Source: Chrysophaeum taylorii (taxonomy: Eukaryota; Sar; Pelagophyceae; Pelagomonadales; Pelagomonadaceae). Taken from it: a DNA stretch of 64,000 nucleotides. The position numbers and the translations under genes were made by a program. Positions within the stretch are counted from its first letter, which is position 1; every line of letters begins with the position of its first letter. Under the pieces are notes generated by a model. That model was given only the letters and a program-made list of their open reading frames with translations. It was not told the origin of the DNA and did not search any database. Shown one piece after another: positions 61,651 through 64,000 of the stretch. The stretch is from NCBI GenBank assembly GCA_029834535.1, contig JAQMWT010000685.1, positions 1-64,000 on the forward strand, written 5' to 3'.

Positions 61651-64000
61651 TCACTGAACCAAACCTTCGTTGCCAACTCTGGTGAACTTGTATAGGTCGG
61701 CGGGATCGCAGCCGCCCTTGTCCCCGTCAATGGAACAACGCGAGCGGCCGTTGAGAACACCCTCGGACTCGGCAAGCTGGCTTCCCCGAAACGCGTAGAT
61801 GATGAGGAACACCCTGGTCGTGGCAGCGTGTCAGAAATTGGAATGTGAGATGTAACGCACCAGAGAAGCAAGTATACGTAGTCAGGGCGGATGGGCTGCT
61901 TCTTGCCGAAGACGGCGGCCGTTAGGCGGTCCATGCGCGACGATTTTGTTCTCTTGGATTTGACGACCGAATCATAAAAGAACATAGCGCGCACGGGCGT
62001 CCAGACGATGAAGAGGAGCGCGATGCAGAAGAAAACGCCAAGCGCCCGGACGCCACGCTCTTCGGTGCCGTCATCATACAGGACACCGTTGACGACACCC
62101 CAAATGATTGAGATGCAAAGAGTACCGAAAAGTACGATGACCCAAAGCTTGACGCAGGACATGGCCATGATAGAGTCGAAGGAAGACCAGCGCGAGGCGT
62201 CCTTTTTACGAAAGCAGATGTCGAAACCATCCTTCATGCCAAAGACGATTGCAAGGAAGTGAAGTGGTGCAGTGACGATGTACATCTGTTGGCTCCGTAG
62301 AAGGGATTGATCCGATGGCGCACTGCCGTTCTCCTTCGGTGACCAACCTTTAATGCTCTGAATGACGAGCGCCGAGTGCAGCTGTAGCCATAGCGCCCCG
62401 AGAGTGAGGAGCTGGGTGTCGAAGACGGCGGGCACGCCGCGCTTAGCGACACAAATGTAAACAGGCAAGCTTGTCCAGTAGAAGGCACTGACAGACGAGA
62501 AGAAATATGTGACGTTCTCAAACATGACAGTGAATGCGCCGATGCGGTGGTACGAGAAGCTCGAGAAGATGATCGTACACATGACGACAAAGTAAATCAC
62601 GAACACAGGATCTGCGACGAGGCCGAGGAAGGCCCCCGAGCGGCACGGCATCCATCCCATACGCTGAGTGAGAGACGTCTGATGGCACCGGTCGAGCTTT
62701 GCCCACTGAAGGTATACGGTGACGGTCACTATCGGGACGACGTGGACCAAGAGCATCACCCAGGGCCAGAGCATTCTAGAGCGTGGAAACCAAAACGTGG
62801 TCCAGAAGAGCTGGACCGCCCCTCGTGACCACCGAAAGACGGCCGCGAGGTAGTCGTTGGTGCCTTTCCGCGCTCCGAGGACAAGCCGTTCGAAATGGTA
62901 GACGCCCTTGCGACCCTCCTGGATAACGTCATGCGACGATGCCGTGTCCTCGATCATGGTGTCCTCGTTGAAGCGGTGTAGGAGAGGGTCGGCCTGGAAC
63001 CTGATGTCGTAGTTCCAGACGGCATTGGTGCCACACGACGTGATGGCGCCGACGCCACTGCGGATATTGTTGGCGAGCCGAAAAAGGTACTCGTTACGCA
63101 TGTCGAAAATGTCGTCATCGATGGTCAGACTCGTGAACGATTGCGGAAGCTGGACAAAGGCGACGGGGCGGTCGATCGCGAGCTCGCGCGACCAGGGATT
63201 GTTGAGATGTTCGTACTTGTAAAAGTACGGAATAACGACGTCCCAGAAGCCCTGCGTTGCCATGTGGCGGCAATCGAAGATGGCAAAAAGCAGGCACGCC
63301 TTGACGTCGTTGTTGACGTCGTTCTCCGGGATATCAAGGCGCGGCGGGGTTTCGGCATCGAAGTCCGTGGTCTTGGTTTCGCCGAGGACGTTCAATTTGC
63401 TGAATTCGCGGTTCATCTTCATGACTTGCATGGTGCTCGAGTAGTGGCGCAAGTAGAAGTTGAGGATTTCCATACAGTGGTTCATTCCACCCGACTTCCC
63501 CCTCGACTCGCGGAGCGGCATGACGAGCTTGAGAGGGATGATAGCTTCTTCGCCCTGGTGTTCGTAGTCGCGTACCCTATCGTGAGTGACATCCCCGAGT
63601 AGGGTGCGCCCGGCCTCAAAATCTGCGTCGAGGCTATCGTTCCCAACGCGACCCGAGTTGACGAGAAAGTTGGGTGGTAGCGCGGTGAGCATGTCGGGCG
63701 TACACTCCTTGACCTTGACGTGCCAGCCGTCCTTTCTGCGGAGCTTGGAGACGACGCGCGCGTGGCAGCGGCGAGCCATGGCGCGGCTTAACGGCTTCAT
63801 GCCATGCTTGTTGAAAAGCTCCGATACTTCGTCGTCAGACGAGGTCGCCTCCTTAAGTCGCACAAAGACGCCATTGTCAATCCCGCGGCGCATTACTGTC
63901 GGGGCAAGCTGGATCTTGAGATCTTCCGGATTGGCGCGCGCGGCGTAGCACATCATGAGATCACGGCAGTGGTTGTCCCCGTTTTGCCCGCGGTCGTAGT
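61651..64000 (-). CDS. Membrane family-2 glycosyltransferase, partial
   Basis: Exons 61861 to beyond 64000 and 61651-61813, with a 47-base intron; 753 codons seen, and the frame is open at the right edge, so the N-terminus is missing. GT2 processive-synthase features: RGKSGGMNHCMEI, FAIFDCRHM (DxD region), QLPQSFTSL, IEDTASSHDV (acceptor-site acidic pair) and VFRWSRGAVQLFW, the family's QxxRW-like helix. About seven or eight membrane spans follow, the last YVYLLLWVFLIIYAFRG split by the intron. This matches cellulose/chitin-synthase-like enzymes that extrude a beta-linked polysaccharide. Sugar and product are not decided by sequence. The motif set is divergent from plant CesA and fungal chitin synthase. 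Confidence 0.8.

Noticed and set aside
61488-61860. C-terminal extension of the glycosyltransferase frame past 61860
   Set aside because: The frame runs through a GT-AG intron; the spliced alternative completes a membrane helix and stops at 61651.

Overview
This window is nuclear DNA of a unicellular eukaryote. The genome is GC-rich and compact. Genes are single-exon or cut by very short GT-AG introns (about 38-69 bases), and many genes start only tens of bases apart. Stop codons TAA, TAG and TGA all occur, so the code looks standard. Two ciliary genes (DRC4/GAS8 and DNAI7), an SPX-VTC polyphosphate polymerase, a CrtI-type carotenoid desaturase and a slime-mould-type cAMP-receptor-like GPCR fit a flagellated protist alga, perhaps a stramenopile such as a pelagophyte or a haptophyte. 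The lineage is an inference. I see no bacterial operons, CRISPR array, tRNA or rRNA gene.

Repeat-rich left end (1-15.4 kb). Bases 4094-14251 are one Ty3/gypsy-type LTR retrotransposon with two ~330-base LTRs about 96% alike by eye. Its internal region reads gag with coiled coil and zinc-knuckle-like motif, protease, a cytosine-C5 DNA-methyltransferase-like region, reverse transcriptase/RNase H, integrase, and an extra C-terminal domain. It is broken (roughly eight interruptions) and carries a 377-base SINE-like insertion with a 16-base target duplication. The left edge of the window (about 1-700, perhaps to 3300, minus strand) holds a far older relative with the same methyltransferase core. 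A retroelement carrying a DNA methyltransferase is the main find here.

Gene-dense block 1 (15.4-26.3 kb): VTC4-like (-), DRC4 (+), two-RRM nucleolin-like protein (-), RAB7 (-, 3 exons), RRP15 (+), CAR-like GPCR (+), SRP19 (-, 5 exons), CHERP-like CID/G-patch protein (+). RAB7/RRP15 and SRP19/CHERP are head-to-head with only 57 and 61 bases between start codons.

Gap (26.3-30.4 kb) with a SINE copy, microsatellites and no recognised gene.

Block 2 (30.4-45 kb): a large pentameric ligand-gated-channel-like protein with duplicated SAM-like N-terminal modules (-), CCDC22 (+), DNAI7 (-) overlapping the end of an uncharacterised 3-exon gene (-), a ClpX-like AAA+ protein (+), CrtI-type desaturase (+), and a 5-exon MORN-repeat gene (+).

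Block 3 (45.6-64 kb): a short ATG2 (-), mitochondrial HSP70 (-), six-exon DCAF7/WDR68 (+), LRR-coiled-coil protein (-), six-exon Derlin (+), EF-hand protein with RPTSA motifs (+), and a membrane family-2 glycosyltransferase running off the right end (-).

Functionally the host genes are ordinary housekeeping: membrane traffic (RAB7, CCDC22, ATG2), ER quality control and targeting (SRP19, Derlin), ribosome and RNA work (RRP15, nucleolin-like, CHERP), mitochondrial proteostasis (HSP70, ClpX-like), cilia and phosphate storage. They are not organised as one pathway. All exon models were built by eye from splice-site consensus, reading frame and family conservation.
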